A DNA stretch of 64,000 nucleotides from DASZHA01 sp035938265 (GTDB lineage: Bacteria; Chloroflexota; Dormibacteria; DASZGP01): contig DASZHA010000058.1 in NCBI GenBank assembly GCA_035938265.1, forward strand, positions 1 to 64,000. The letters run 5' to 3'. The position numbers were made by a program, and so were the translations under genes. Positions 42,513 to 53,240 of the stretch are shown here, piece by piece (positions within the stretch are counted from its first letter, which is position 1; the number at the start of each line of letters is the position of its first letter). Under the pieces are notes generated by a model. The model saw only the letters and a program-made list of their open reading frames with translations. It was not told where the DNA came from and made no database searches.

Positions 42513-43884
42513 ACGCCAGCCACGAGCCACCACTGCCCGCGCCGCCACGGCCGCCGAGATCCTGGCGCGGGCCGCCAAGGCCATGGTGGCCCAGGTCGAG
42601 CTCCAGTTCGCCGACATCACCGGCGCCGTCAAGAGCGTCTGGGTTCCGATCGGCCGGCTGCCGCAGGTCCTGAAGACAGGGGAGTGGTTCGACGGCTCGG
42701 CCATCGAGGGCGTGGCCCGCGAGGTGGAGTCGGATATGTTCCTGCGCCCCGAGCTGTCGACCTTCGCCATCACCGACCCCCACGCCGACGTGGTCTGCGC
42801 CCGGCTCCTGTGCGACGTGGTCACGCCCGACGGCAGGCCATATCCCGGCGACAGCCGCTCCACGCTGGGCGGCATCCTGGAGTCGGCCCGGCAGGCAGGG
42901 CTGGAGTACCTGGTGTCGCCAGAGGTGGAGTTCTTCCTCTTTCCCGAGGGCAGCGATGGTCTCAGGCAGCTCGCGGACGACCCTGGCAGCTACTTCGAGC
43001 GCAGCCACGGCCTCGCCCGGCAGGCCGAGCTGGAGATCGTGGTGGCCCTCGAAGCGATGGGCGTACGGGTGGAATCCAGCCACCACGAGGTCGCCAGCGG
43101 ACAGTACGAGCTGGACCTGCCGATGCAGCCGGCGATGCGCGCCGCCGACGCCCTGACAACGCTCAAGCCCGCGGTCAAGGAGCTGGCGCGGCGTCGAGGC
43201 CTCCAGGCGAGCTTCATGCCCAAGCCGCTTAATGGCGCCGCCGGGTCGGGGATGCACACCCACCAGGTGCTGCTGCGCGCCGGCAAACGCGGCGCTGCCG
43301 CCAACGCCTTCCACGACCCCGGCGACGCCTACGGGCTGTCGCGGATCGGCCGCTTCTTCGCCGCCGGCCAGCTCGAGCACGCCCCCGGGATGTGCGCCCT
43401 GGTGGCCCCCCTGGTCAACTCCTACAAGCGGCTGGTGCCGGGCTACGAGGCGCCGGTGGCGGGCAGCTGGGGGCGCCACAACCGCTCGGCCCTGATCCGG
43501 GTGCCGATGCCGTCAGCCATCGCCGGCTCCGACGGCCTGGGCACGCGCCTCGAGCTGCGGCTGCCGGACCCCAGCTGCAACCCCTACCTGGCCTTCACCG
43601 CGATGCTGGCCGCCGGCCTCGATGGGCTCAACCAGGAGCTGGAGCTGGGCCCGCCGATGGAGGAGGTGGAGCACGGCTACCAGGACACCTCCCGAGTGTC
43701 GGCCAAGGCCCTGCCGACGTCACTGCGCGAGGCGCTGGTAGCCCTGGAAGAGGACGATGTCCTGGTCGACGCCCTCGGTGGCGAGGCGCTCGAGCTCTTC
43801 AAGACGGCCAAGGAGCTGGAGTGGAGCCAGTACAACCGCGTGGTCACGCAGTGGGAGCTGGAGACGTACCTGAGGAGCTACTGA
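42502..43884 (+). CDS. Glutamine synthetase family protein (GlnA paralogue)
   Basis: 460 residues. Recognisable GS landmarks are WFDGSAIEGV, SPEVEFFLF, HHEVASGQYELDL, GSGMHTHQVLL, NRSALIRVP and RLELRLPDPSCNPYLAF, so the active-site metal and glutamate ligands are present. It lacks the adenylylation tyrosine region of GlnA (29711) and has a shorter loop after PGYEAPV. It may be a true GS, a gamma-glutamylpolyamine/amine ligase, or a regulator. The start overlaps the kinase gene by 11 nt and follows the PP2C gene, so kinase and phosphatase are co-expressed with it. The N-terminal 20 residues are Ala/Arg/Thr-rich. Confidence 0.9.
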   Translation: MATKRQPRATTARAATAAEILARAAKAMVAQVELQFADITGAVKSVWVPIGRLPQVLKTGEWFDGSAIEGVAREVESDMFLRPELSTFAITDPHADVVCARLLCDVVTPDGRPYPGDSRSTLGGILESARQAGLEYLVSPEVEFFLFPEGSDGLRQLADDPGSYFERSHGLARQAELEIVVALEAMGVRVESSHHEVASGQYELDLPMQPAMRAADALTTLKPAVKELARRRGLQASFMPKPLNGAAGSGMHTHQVLLRAGKRGAAANAFHDPGDAYGLSRIGRFFAAGQLEHAPGMCALVAPLVNSYKRLVPGYEAPVAGSWGRHNRSALIRVPMPSAIAGSDGLGTRLELRLPDPSCNPYLAFTAMLAAGLDGLNQELELGPPMEEVEHGYQDTSRVSAKALPTSLREALVALEEDDVLVDALGGEALELFKTAKELEWSQYNRVVTQWELETYLRSY

Positions 43885-43924
43885 GCCGCGCCTAGACTTT
43901 GCCCCGGACGACAGGAGGAATTCG

Positions 43925-44470
43925 ATGAAGCAGGAGTCAGCCGCCTTCACCTCGGCGGACGTCCCCCGGTTCTTCAACCAGCTGGCGGAGCTGGACATGG
44001 GACAGACGGCGGAGCGGCTGGAGGCCGCCAGCAAACGGATGCAGGAGCTGGCAGCGCGCATCCCCGATGAGCGCGGGGACGGCGAAGCCTGGAACGCCAA
44101 GGAGGTCCTGGCCCACGTCGCGGTGCTGTCGCGGGCCTACGGTGTGTTCGCCTACATGGTGGCCCACGGCCGAATTGGCGATCTCAACCTCGGCGACGTC
44201 ATCAGCCAGCGTGACAAGGTCGGCGAGGAGATGGCCCAACTGTCGGTACCGGAGATCCTGGCCGAGGCCAAGAAGCAGCACGACCGCACCCTGAAGTTCC
44301 TCCGCGCGGCAACCATCGAGCAGTGGCAGACGACGTGCAAGACCGAGTTCGGCGACCTGCGGGTGGAGGGGCTGATCCGGCTGCCGCTGGTGGTCCACCT
44401 AGAGGACCACCTCGACCAGATCGAGCGCATCCTGACCGGCGACGGCGCGGCGGTGGCGGCCTCGGGTTGA
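43925..44470 (+). CDS. DinB-like four-helix protein
   Basis: 181 residues. Two histidines in helices, in EVLAHVAVLSR and VVHLEDHLDQIER, fit the metal site of DinB/YfiT and mycothiol-dependent maleylpyruvate isomerase-like folds. ETF-type or thiol-transferase activity cannot be inferred. ACAGGAGGA 5 nt before the ATG is a strong ribosome binding site, and TAGACT at about 43892-43897 is a -10 candidate, giving a leader of roughly 25 nt. Its stop overlaps the TTG start of the epimerase gene (TTGA). Confidence 0.75.
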   Translation: MKQESAAFTSADVPRFFNQLAELDMGQTAERLEAASKRMQELAARIPDERGDGEAWNAKEVLAHVAVLSRAYGVFAYMVAHGRIGDLNLGDVISQRDKVGEEMAQLSVPEILAEAKKQHDRTLKFLRAATIEQWQTTCKTEFGDLRVEGLIRLPLVVHLEDHLDQIERILTGDGAAVAASG

Positions 44471-44880
44471 GCTTCAACCAGATCGACCACGTCGGCATCG
44501 TGGTGGCGGATCTCGACGCCGGCATAGCCCTCTACCGGGAGCTCCTTGGCGTCGAGCCCAGCGTCCGCAAGCGAATGGAGACGGACGGCATCGACGCGGC
44601 CATGATCGACCTCGGGAGCACGCATGTGGAGCTGATCGCACCGACGGGGCCGCAATCGACGATCGCCGGGTTCCTGGAGAAGCGGGGCGAGGGGATGCAC
44701 CACGTCGCCTACCGGGTCGACGACATCCGTGCCTCCCTGGCGGAGCTGAAGACCGCGGGCGCACGGCTCCTGGACGAGGAGCCGAGGGTCGGGGTGATGG
44801 GCCACCTGGTCGCCTTCGTCCATCCCCGGTCCTTTGGCGGGGTGCTCACCGAGCTGGTCGAGGCCGGCGCCGGCCACTAG
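44467..44880 (+). CDS. mce: Methylmalonyl-CoA epimerase
   Basis: 137 residues, VOC fold. The metal ligands are visible as His in NQIDHVGIVV, Glu in HVELIAP, His in MHHVAYRV and Glu in VLTELVE. It interconverts (S)- and (R)-methylmalonyl-CoA. The frame is open further upstream but the protein begins at SFNQIDHVG; the first usable codon is TTG at 44467, which overlaps the preceding stop as TTGA. It is followed by a methyltransferase and the methylmalonyl-CoA mutase gene, as expected for the propionate route. Confidence 0.9.
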   Translation: MSFNQIDHVGIVVADLDAGIALYRELLGVEPSVRKRMETDGIDAAMIDLGSTHVELIAPTGPQSTIAGFLEKRGEGMHHVAYRVDDIRASLAELKTAGARLLDEEPRVGVMGHLVAFVHPRSFGGVLTELVEAGAGH

Positions 44881-44894
44881 CCCCAGGGGATCCG

Positions 44895-45662
44895 ATGGGT
44901 TCTACGGAGGACGCGGCCCGCAGCGTCTTTGGTGAGCGGGCCGACTTCTACGTCACCAGCCCGATCCATACCGAGGCCGCCGTCCTCGACCGAGTGGTCG
45001 AGCTGGCCCAGCCGGAGCCGGGATGGCGCGTCCTTGACATCGGGACGGGGGCGGGCCACACCGCACTGGCGGTGGCGCCGCACGTCGCCGAGGTGGTGGC
45101 CCAGGACCTCACGCCCGAGATGCTTGATCGTGCCCGCGCGCTGGCGGCGCGGCGAGGCGCCGTCAACGTCAGGTTTGTCGAGGGCGACGTCCACCACCTC
45201 GACTTCTCCGATGGCGCCTTCGACCTGGTGACCTGCCGTCGCGCGGCGCACCACTTCGCCGACATCGAGCGGGCACTCCAGGAGATCTGCAGGGTGCTGC
45301 GCCGGGGCGGGCGGGTGGTCATCGACGACCGCAGCGTGCCGCCGGATCCCGGCGCTGACGCTGCCCTCAACCGCCTCGACGTCCTCCACGACCGTTCCCA
45401 CGTCCGCGAGTACTCGGCCGGCGAGTGGGTGGAGATGCTGGCGGGAGCGGAGTTTACCGTGGAGTCGGTCCAGACCTACACCCGGCACCGGCCCTTGACG
45501 GCTTTCACTGATGGCGTCGACGAGGCCACCGCGGATGAGATCCACGCCCTGGTCGGCGGCTTCAGCGCAGAGCTCCGGCGCGCGCTCGACGTGCGCGAGG
45601 TCGACGGCCAGCTCCACGTCGACCACTGGTTCGTGATGGCGGCGGCGGTGAGGCCCGGCTAG
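44895..45662 (+). CDS. SAM-dependent methyltransferase (UbiE/Methyltransf_11)
   Basis: 255 residues. Motif I is RVLDIGTGAGHTALAVAPHV, with the acidic residue in VVAQDLTPEMLDRA and the post-motif GDVHHLDFSDGAFDLVTCRR. ARF-type loops and the C-terminal VDHWFVMAAAV strand fit small-molecule methyltransferases. AGGGGATCC precedes the ATG. It lies between epimerase and mutase genes; why a methyltransferase would be here is unclear, and its stop codon forms part of the -10 candidate of the mutase gene. Confidence 0.85.
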   Translation: MGSTEDAARSVFGERADFYVTSPIHTEAAVLDRVVELAQPEPGWRVLDIGTGAGHTALAVAPHVAEVVAQDLTPEMLDRARALAARRGAVNVRFVEGDVHHLDFSDGAFDLVTCRRAAHHFADIERALQEICRVLRRGGRVVIDDRSVPPDPGADAALNRLDVLHDRSHVREYSAGEWVEMLAGAEFTVESVQTYTRHRPLTAFTDGVDEATADEIHALVGGFSAELRRALDVREVDGQLHVDHWFVMAAAVRPG

Positions 45663-45671
45663 CCTTAGGCC

Positions 45672-47309
<1,638 letters not shown>

Positions 47310-47324
47310 CACCCGGCCGCTGAC

Positions 47325-47342
47325 AGGGGGCTACGCGCCCCT
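47325..47342 (+). terminator. Weak hairpin after the mutase gene
   Basis: AGGGG pairs with CCCCT across GCTACGCG, 15 nt after the mutase stop. Short stem, no T-run. May reduce readthrough into the kinase gene. Confidence 0.3.
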
Positions 47343-47369
47343 AGAGCAACCCAATGTGGCCGCCGCAGG

Positions 47370-47456
47370 TCTATTGTGTTCCTGTTAGGTGACATATAAG
47401 GCGCCTGGAAAGGGCGCCGGGGTGATGCAAGGGGTTTGCTCTGGGGGGGAGCCGCG
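47370..47456 (+). promoter_or_regulatory. Promoter and leader of the Kelch-kinase gene
   Basis: TTAGGTGACATATAAG (near 47385-47400) contains TATAAG and an upstream TTGTGT (about 47374), a possible -10/-35 pair. Two GGCGCC copies (47400-47405 and 47413-47418) form a 6-bp hairpin with a 7-nt loop right after it, in the leader. GGGGGGA before the ATG at 47457 is the ribosome binding site. Confidence 0.3.
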
Positions 47457-50400
47457 ATGCTTAAGGTGACCCCTGACGAGGTGGGTGGCTTCAGGGTCAT
47501 CGGTACCATAGGCGAGGGTGCCTACGGCAGGGTGCTGCTGGCGGGCCGCGTCGGAGTCCGCACGCCCGTGGCGCTGAAGCAGCTGGCGCCCGCTCTCGCA
47601 CAGGATCGACTCTTCCTGGAACGGTTCCGGCAAGAGGCGCGGATCATGGCCGAGCTGCAGGAGCCCAACGTCAAGGTCGAGGGCGTCATCGACGACGAGT
47701 CGGGGATCTACGTCGTCATGGAGTTCATCGATGGCCCCAGCCTCAAAGCGGTGCTTGCGGCCGGCGGCCGGCTGACCGGCGAACAGGCCTGCGGCGTGCT
47801 CAAAGATGTACTTATCGGCCTTGGCAGGGCGCATGCGTTGCGCCTGGTGCATCGCGACATCAAGCCGGCCAACATCCTCGTCGACAAGAAGGGCCGGGTC
47901 AGGCTGTCCGACTTCGGGCTCGCCATCAGGGTGCCTGTATCCGGCGCCACCGGGGTCACCGTGGCCTCGGCCGCCACCCCGATGTACATGAGCCCGGAGC
48001 AGGTGCGGGGCGACCACCTCGACCCCAGGGCCGACATCTATGCCTGCGGGGCGCTGCTTTATGAGCTGCTCACCGGCAGGCCGCCGTTCAGGGCCGCCAG
48101 CACGGACGAGCTCCTCCGCATGCACCTCCAGGCCCCGGTGCCCGATGCCCACAGGAGCCGACCATCGGTTCCCGCCGAGGTGGCCCTGGTGGCGGCCAAG
48201 GCGATGGCCAAGAACCCCCTCGACCGTTACCCGTCGGCCAAGGCCTTCCGCCGGCACCTCGACCGCGCGGCGCGGCAGGGTTATGGCGGCGACTGGGAAG
48301 CGCGAACGTCGATTGAGGCCGCGGTCGCGGCCGTGGTGTCGGGCGGATCGGCGCCGGCCGCGGGCCTCGACGAGCCGACCGAAGCCCTCGAGGCCGCGGA
48401 CGTGGGTGTCGAGGAAGCCAAGAACGGGGCCGGGGTCGATGGCGTGGAGGCGGCGGAGGCGCTCGAGTGGCCGCCTCGTCCCCCGGCGGAGGCCCGACGG
48501 GAGGTGACGCTGGGAGCAGCTCGGGCCCGGGGAGCGGCAGGCACGGCCCGTAAGCGCCGGGGAAAACGGGCCAAGGGCGGAACCAAAGCAGCGGCGGCAG
48601 CAGAGGAGCAGGTCGAGCTCGCGGCTGTGGAGGACGCCGCGACCGTCGAGCAGACCGCGATCTCGGTGCCTATCGAGCCCGCACCGGCGGAAGCCAATCC
48701 CGAACCTGGGGCCGCGACGGAAGACACTGGCGATAAGGTGACCGCCGAAGCGGGTGTCGGTTCAGAGCCACAGGAGCCGGCGTCGGCGGTGGAAGAGAAG
48801 GCCGAAGTGGAGCCCGTAGCCGAGGAGCAGGTGGCCGCGGAGACGGTAGCCGCGGAGCCGGCCGAAGCCGAGGAGCCGGTGGCCGCGGAGCCGGCCGCAC
48901 CCGCTTTGGAGCCGGCCGAACCCGCTGCTGCTGAGACCGAGCCCGCTGTGGACGTTGAGGAAGAGGCGACAGTGGCAGAGGCGGTGGCTGAGCCGGAACC
49001 GGCGGAGCCACGGGCACAAGAAGTGACCGCCGAGGTGGAGGCTGCGGCGGAGCCAGAAACGGCCGAGCCTGTGGTGGCGGCGGCGGAGCCCCCGGAGGCG
49101 GCCACAGAAACAGCATCCGAGATGAAGGCGGAGCCAGAACCGGCCGCGCCCGCAGTGGAGGCGGAGGTGGCCGCCGAGCCGGACACAGTGGCGCCAGTGG
49201 CCCATGAGACCGCCGAGGAAGAAACCGCCGACGAAGCCACCGCCGACGAAGCGATTGCCGAAGTCGAGGCCTCGGAGGAGGCGGGCGAGCCTGCGGAGGG
49301 GGTCGCCCTCGGCATGACGGCGGCCGAGGCGATGGCGGCGTTGGCCTTGGAGACTGATGGGCCGGCAGCCGCGCAGGGGCAAGAAACGACGGCGGCGGCC
49401 GAGCCGGAGAGCCGGCCATCTGAGGCTTCTGAGCCCGCCGCTGAGACTGAGGAAACGGCAGCCGCAGAGCTGGCCGGGGAGCCCCAACCGGCGGAGGAGT
49501 CAACCGTCGCGCGTAGCGGCGCGATCCTTGGCAATCCCAGGGTCATCGCTCCCGCACCGAAGCGGCAGCGGATCTCGCGACGGGCAGTCGCGATCGCGGC
49601 GCTGATCGCCGCCGCGGTGGCGGCATCGGGTGTCGGCGGTTATGTCTTCTTGACGACCAAGAAGCCGGCGCCTTTCTCCAGCAGTGCCCCCCAGGGCGGG
49701 GTCCTCGGGTCTGACGTCAAGGTTCCGCCTGGAGCGGGTCTGCGGGACTGCGTGGCCAACGCGCCCTCGGCCTTGAGCTGGTCCCAGGTCTCGCCGGCGG
49801 CGTCTCCACCGGCAATGGCTGACAGCTTCATGGTTTACGACAGCGACCGCGGACGCATGGTCCTGTTCGGCGGGACCAGCGGGGGCGGGCCGGTGGCGCA
49901 GACATGGGAATGGGACGGCGCCAACTGGACCAAGGCCACACCCGCGCATTCACCCAGTCCCCGAGGCGAACGGCAGATGGCGTACGACCCAAGCCGCAAG
50001 AAGACGGTCCTGTTCGGCGGCGGCGTGCCAGGCCTGGTACTCGCCGATACCTGGCTCTGGGACGGTAGCGACTGGTCACAGCCGAAGCCGCCGACGTCGC
50101 CCCCAGCGCGGCACGGCGGGGCCATGGTCTTCGACGTGGCCATCGACAAGGTCCTGCTCTTCGGTGGATACGACAGCAAACAGAAGGCCCTGGGCGACAC
50201 GTGGACCTGGGATGGGAGCGCCTGGGCGCAGGCCATCGCCATCCTCTCGCCGCCGGCCCGGATCGGGCAGCAAATGGCGTACGACTCGGACCGGAGCCGG
50301 GTGGTCCTGTTCGGGGGCCGCACGGCGGGTAACACCCCCCTGAACGACACCTGGGAGTTCGAGGGCTCCAGCTGGCGAGCCGTTGGGCCCGCATTGTCAC

Positions 50401-50666
50401 CCCCTGGCAGCTACGACGGCACCATGGCCTACGACGCCCGCTCCAAGCAGACGCTCTTGGTCGACGGCAACGGCGGGGGCGGCGCCGTGGACCAGTGGAC
50501 ATGGGGCGGTATCGCCTGGATCCACCTTGGCACGGCGACGGTTCCCACCTCGCGGGTCCAGCCAGCGATGGCCTATGACAGCAAGCGCGGACGCCTGGTG
50601 GTCTTCGGCGGCTCTGCCGGCGGGCCCTTGGCCGACACATGGGAGGCGGACGCCTGCGGCGGGTAG
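47457..50666 (+). CDS. Ser/Thr receptor kinase with Ala/Glu-rich linker, membrane helix and Kelch-repeat ectodomain
   Basis: 1069 residues. Kinase domain about 12-270 with all motifs: GEGAYGRVLLAG loop, Lys41, HRDIKPANI with Asp134, DFG 152-154, SPE 179-181 and DIYACGALLYE. A strongly acidic Ala/Glu/Pro linker spans about 280-690. One membrane helix at about 709-731 (AVAIAALIAAAVAASGVGGY). Outside are about six Kelch-type repeats (about 783-1069), each with a YDxxRxxxVLFGG...DTWxWDGxxW pattern, which should fold as a beta propeller and act as a ligand-sensing domain. Placed between the mutase and acyl-CoA carboxylase genes but with its own promoter region. Start at ATG 47457; an upstream TTG at 47436 is less likely. 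Confidence 0.92.
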   Translation: MLKVTPDEVGGFRVIGTIGEGAYGRVLLAGRVGVRTPVALKQLAPALAQDRLFLERFRQEARIMAELQEPNVKVEGVIDDESGIYVVMEFIDGPSLKAVLAAGGRLTGEQACGVLKDVLIGLGRAHALRLVHRDIKPANILVDKKGRVRLSDFGLAIRVPVSGATGVTVASAATPMYMSPEQVRGDHLDPRADIYACGALLYELLTGRPPFRAASTDELLRMHLQAPVPDAHRSRPSVPAEVALVAAKAMAKNPLDRYPSAKAFRRHLDRAARQGYGGDWEARTSIEAAVAAVVSGGSAPAAGLDEPTEALEAADVGVEEAKNGAGVDGVEAAEALEWPPRPPAEARREVTLGAARARGAAGTARKRRGKRAKGGTKAAAAAEEQVELAAVEDAATVEQTAISVPIEPAPAEANPEPGAATEDTGDKVTAEAGVGSEPQEPASAVEEKAEVEPVAEEQVAAETVAAEPAEAEEPVAAEPAAPALEPAEPAAAETEPAVDVEEEATVAEAVAEPEPAEPRAQEVTAEVEAAAEPETAEPVVAAAEPPEAATETASEMKAEPEPAAPAVEAEVAAEPDTVAPVAHETAEEETADEATADEAIAEVEASEEAGEPAEGVALGMTAAEAMAALALETDGPAAAQGQETTAAAEPESRPSEASEPAAETEETAAAELAGEPQPAEESTVARSGAILGNPRVIAPAPKRQRISRRAVAIAALIAAAVAASGVGGYVFLTTKKPAPFSSSAPQGGVLGSDVKVPPGAGLRDCVANAPSALSWSQVSPAASPPAMADSFMVYDSDRGRMVLFGGTSGGGPVAQTWEWDGANWTKATPAHSPSPRGERQMAYDPSRKKTVLFGGGVPGLVLADTWLWDGSDWSQPKPPTSPPARHGGAMVFDVAIDKVLLFGGYDSKQKALGDTWTWDGSAWAQAIAILSPPARIGQQMAYDSDRSRVVLFGGRTAGNTPLNDTWEFEGSSWRAVGPALSPPGSYDGTMAYDARSKQTLLVDGNGGGGAVDQWTWGGIAWIHLGTATVPTSRVQPAMAYDSKRGRLVVFGGSAGGPLADTWEADACGG

Positions 50667-50679
50667 CATTAGGCTCGCC

Positions 50680-52368
50680 ATGGCGAAGGTAGTTAGGAAA
50701 ACCGGCACCTCGAAGACCGGCCCCTCGAAGACGAACGCCTCACGAAACGGGGCGCCCAGGGGCAACGGGGCGACCAAGGACACCGAGCCAAGAGGTTTCG
50801 CCGCCGCCAAACGCGAGGTCTCGGCCGGCGAGAAGCGGATCAACATCCTGCGCAAGCGCCGCCACGACGCCCTCCAGGGGGACGTCGCGGCGCTGCAGAA
50901 GCAGCACGAGAAGGGCAAGCTCTCCGCCCGCGAGCGCATCGACAAGGTCCTCGATCCCGGCAGCTTCGTCGAGTTCGACGCCTTCGCCCTGCACCGCAAC
51001 CAGAACTTCGGCATGGCCGACAAGCGCATCCTCGGCGACGGTGTGGTCACGGGCTACGGCACCATCGGCGGCCGCCAGGTGGCGGTGTTCTCGCACGACG
51101 CCACCGCATTCGGGGGCTCGCTGGGCGAGGTCTTCGCCGAGAAGGTGGTCAAGATCATGGACTGGGCCGAGAAGGTCGGTTGCCCGTGCCTTGGTATCAA
51201 CGACTCTGGCGGCGCCCGCATCCAGGAGGGCGTGGTCTCGCTGGCCGGGTACGCCTACATCTTCAAGCGCAACGTCGACGCCTCGGGCGTCATCCCCCAG
51301 CTTTCGCTGATCGTTGGTCCCTGCACCGGCGGCGCCGTCTACAGCCCGGCGATGACCGACTTCATCTTCATGACCAAGGGCGTCGGCTACATGTTCATCA
51401 CCGGCCCCGACGTGATCAAGGTGACGACCGGCGAGCAGGTCGGCTTCGAGGAGCTCGGCGGCGCCGAGGTGCACAACCTCAAGTCGGGAGTAGCCCACTT
51501 CCTGGCCGAAACCGAGAAGGAGGCGTTCGTCCAGATCCGGGAGCTGCTCTCCTACCTGCCGCAGAGCAACCGGGAGAAGCCACCGCACGTCGATACCAAG
51601 GACCCCGCCGACCGGATGGACAAGGAGCTGCAGACCGTGGTCCCCGACCGCTCGGGCGTGCCCTACGACATGCACGATGTGATCAAGCGGGTCTTCGACG
51701 ACGGCAGGTTCCTGGAGATCCAGCCCTACTTCGGGCCCAACCTGATCACCGGGTTTTCCAGGCTGGGCGGTCACTCCGTTGGTGTGGTCGCCAACCAGCC
51801 CAAGTCGGGTGCGGGGGCGCTCGACATCGACGCCTCGGTGAAGGGCGGCCGCTTCGTCCGCTTCTGCGACGCCTTCAACATTCCCATCATCACCTTCGTG
51901 GACGTCCCTGGCTTCCTGCCGGGCACGGCGCAGGAATACGGCGGCATCATCCGCCACGGCGCCAAGTTGCTCTACTCCTACTGCGAAGCCACCGTGCCCA
52001 AGCTGACAGTGATCACCCGCAAGGCGTACGGCGGCGCCTATGACGTCATGTCGAGCAAGCACATCGGCGCCGACTACAACGTCGCCTGGCCGTCGGCGGA
52101 AATCGCGGTGATGGGGCCTCAGGGCGCGGTCAACGTCATCTTCCGGCGAGACATTCAGGCCGCCGAGGACCCCGCCGCCAAGACCAAGGAGCTGGTCGAT
52201 GACTACATCGAGAAGTTCGCCAACCCCTACTTCGCCGCCGAGCGGGGCTACATCGACGACATCATCGAGCCGCAGCAGACCCGGCCGCGGCTGATCTCAG
52301 CCCTCAACGCGCTCCAGGACAAGCGCATCCGCCGGCCCAAGCGCAAGCACGGCAACATCCCGCTCTAG
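50680..52368 (+). CDS. Acyl-CoA carboxylase carboxyltransferase (beta) subunit, propionyl-CoA type
   Basis: 562 residues. The first 45 are a Lys/Ser/Thr/Gly-rich tail, after which the carboxyltransferase begins (KRINILRKRRHDALQGDV). CT landmarks are LGINDSGGARIQEGV, VGPCTGGAVYSPAMTDFIF, FVDVPGFLPGTAQEYGGIIRHGAKLL and AWPSAEIAVMGPQGAVNVIF, where the glycine-rich loops bind CoA and biotin. It carboxylates propionyl- or acetyl-CoA with a biotin carboxylase subunit not in this window. The neighbouring epimerase and mutase favour propionyl-CoA. The frame opens far upstream inside the kinase gene; I start at ATG 50680. TAGCAT/TAGGCT at 50664-50675 may act as the -10 box. Confidence 0.92.
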   Translation: MAKVVRKTGTSKTGPSKTNASRNGAPRGNGATKDTEPRGFAAAKREVSAGEKRINILRKRRHDALQGDVAALQKQHEKGKLSARERIDKVLDPGSFVEFDAFALHRNQNFGMADKRILGDGVVTGYGTIGGRQVAVFSHDATAFGGSLGEVFAEKVVKIMDWAEKVGCPCLGINDSGGARIQEGVVSLAGYAYIFKRNVDASGVIPQLSLIVGPCTGGAVYSPAMTDFIFMTKGVGYMFITGPDVIKVTTGEQVGFEELGGAEVHNLKSGVAHFLAETEKEAFVQIRELLSYLPQSNREKPPHVDTKDPADRMDKELQTVVPDRSGVPYDMHDVIKRVFDDGRFLEIQPYFGPNLITGFSRLGGHSVGVVANQPKSGAGALDIDASVKGGRFVRFCDAFNIPIITFVDVPGFLPGTAQEYGGIIRHGAKLLYSYCEATVPKLTVITRKAYGGAYDVMSSKHIGADYNVAWPSAEIAVMGPQGAVNVIFRRDIQAAEDPAAKTKELVDDYIEKFANPYFAAERGYIDDIIEPQQTRPRLISALNALQDKRIRRPKRKHGNIPL

Positions 52369-52378
52369 CGTCGCCCTG

Positions 52379-53230
52379 ATGGGCCCCTCGCCCCTGGCGT
52401 TACAGCCGCAGCCGGTCAGTGAGATCTTCGACGGCGCCTTTCGCATGTACCGGCGCAACTTTGGGCTTTTCGCCGCTCTCGGCCTGGCCTCGGAGGTGCC
52501 CGACCTGGTCCGCTCCCTCCTCAGTGGCGGTGCGCAGGGCCAGGACATCCTCTTCACCACCCTCACCGGCACCGGCGACGCCGGCAGATCGCTGGGATCA
52601 GCGGGCGGCAATCCCCTCCTGGCGTTTGCCGGCACGGCTCTGTGGCTGATCTGCCTCCCGATCGCCCTATCCCTGGCCGTCCAGGCCGCCGTCGACGTCA
52701 GCGCCGGCACTCGGCCCAGCTTCGGCCGCGTGCTCAGCAGCGTCGTGCGCAGGTACTGGTCGGTGGCCGCGGTGATGCTCTTGTTCGCGCTGGCGGCGGT
52801 GCCCTCGATCACCTGCGTGCTGATCCCGCTCAGCATCTGGCTCTACGTCCGCTGGGCGATGGCCTTTCCCGCGATCTTCGCGGAGGGCGCCGGCCCCATC
52901 CGGGCGATCGAACGCAGCACCTTCCTGGTGGCGGGCCGCTGGTGGCGCACCTTCGGGATCGTCCTGCTCGCATACATGTTGACCTCGGTGGTTGGCTTTG
53001 CCATCGCCGCGGTGCTGGAGCTGGCGGTGGCCCTCGTGCCCGGCATCAGCGGCGCCATCCGCGGTGGGGCGATGCTGGTCGCGGGCGCCATCGGCGAGGG
53101 CTTCGTCCGGCCGCTGTGGCCGATCATCCTCACGCTGGTCTACTTCGACCTCCGGGTCCGCCGGGAGGCCCTCGAGCTCGACGTTCTGGCGCGGCAGGCG
53201 ATGCTGGCGCCGCCGCAGCAGCCGGCCTGA
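52379..53230 (+). CDS. Multi-span membrane protein, GPDPase-membrane-domain-like
   Basis: 283 residues with about six hydrophobic segments. QPQPVSEIFDGAFRMYRRNFGLF is the amphipathic N-terminus typical of this family; long helices follow, then DLRVRREALELD at the end of the last helix. The next gene has the same beginning (MPLSELLDELFRIYRRNFALV) and the same DLRVRRDAIDLD end, so they are paralogues. The family is found with MoxR/DUF58 gene sets in Actinobacteria; function unknown. TAGCGT (52366-52371) ends 7 nt before the ATG, so a leaderless start is possible, though it overlaps the carboxyltransferase stop. Confidence 0.75.
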   Translation: MGPSPLALQPQPVSEIFDGAFRMYRRNFGLFAALGLASEVPDLVRSLLSGGAQGQDILFTTLTGTGDAGRSLGSAGGNPLLAFAGTALWLICLPIALSLAVQAAVDVSAGTRPSFGRVLSSVVRRYWSVAAVMLLFALAAVPSITCVLIPLSIWLYVRWAMAFPAIFAEGAGPIRAIERSTFLVAGRWWRTFGIVLLAYMLTSVVGFAIAAVLELAVALVPGISGAIRGGAMLVAGAIGEGFVRPLWPIILTLVYFDLRVRREALELDVLARQAMLAPPQQPA

Positions 53231-53240
53231 GGATCCAGCC

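Noticed and set aside
48281..49546. 421-residue minus-strand frame opposite the kinase linker, rich in Ser/Ala/Gly
   Set aside because: Reverse complement of Ala/Glu codons gives Ser/Ala-rich runs; no start context or family match.
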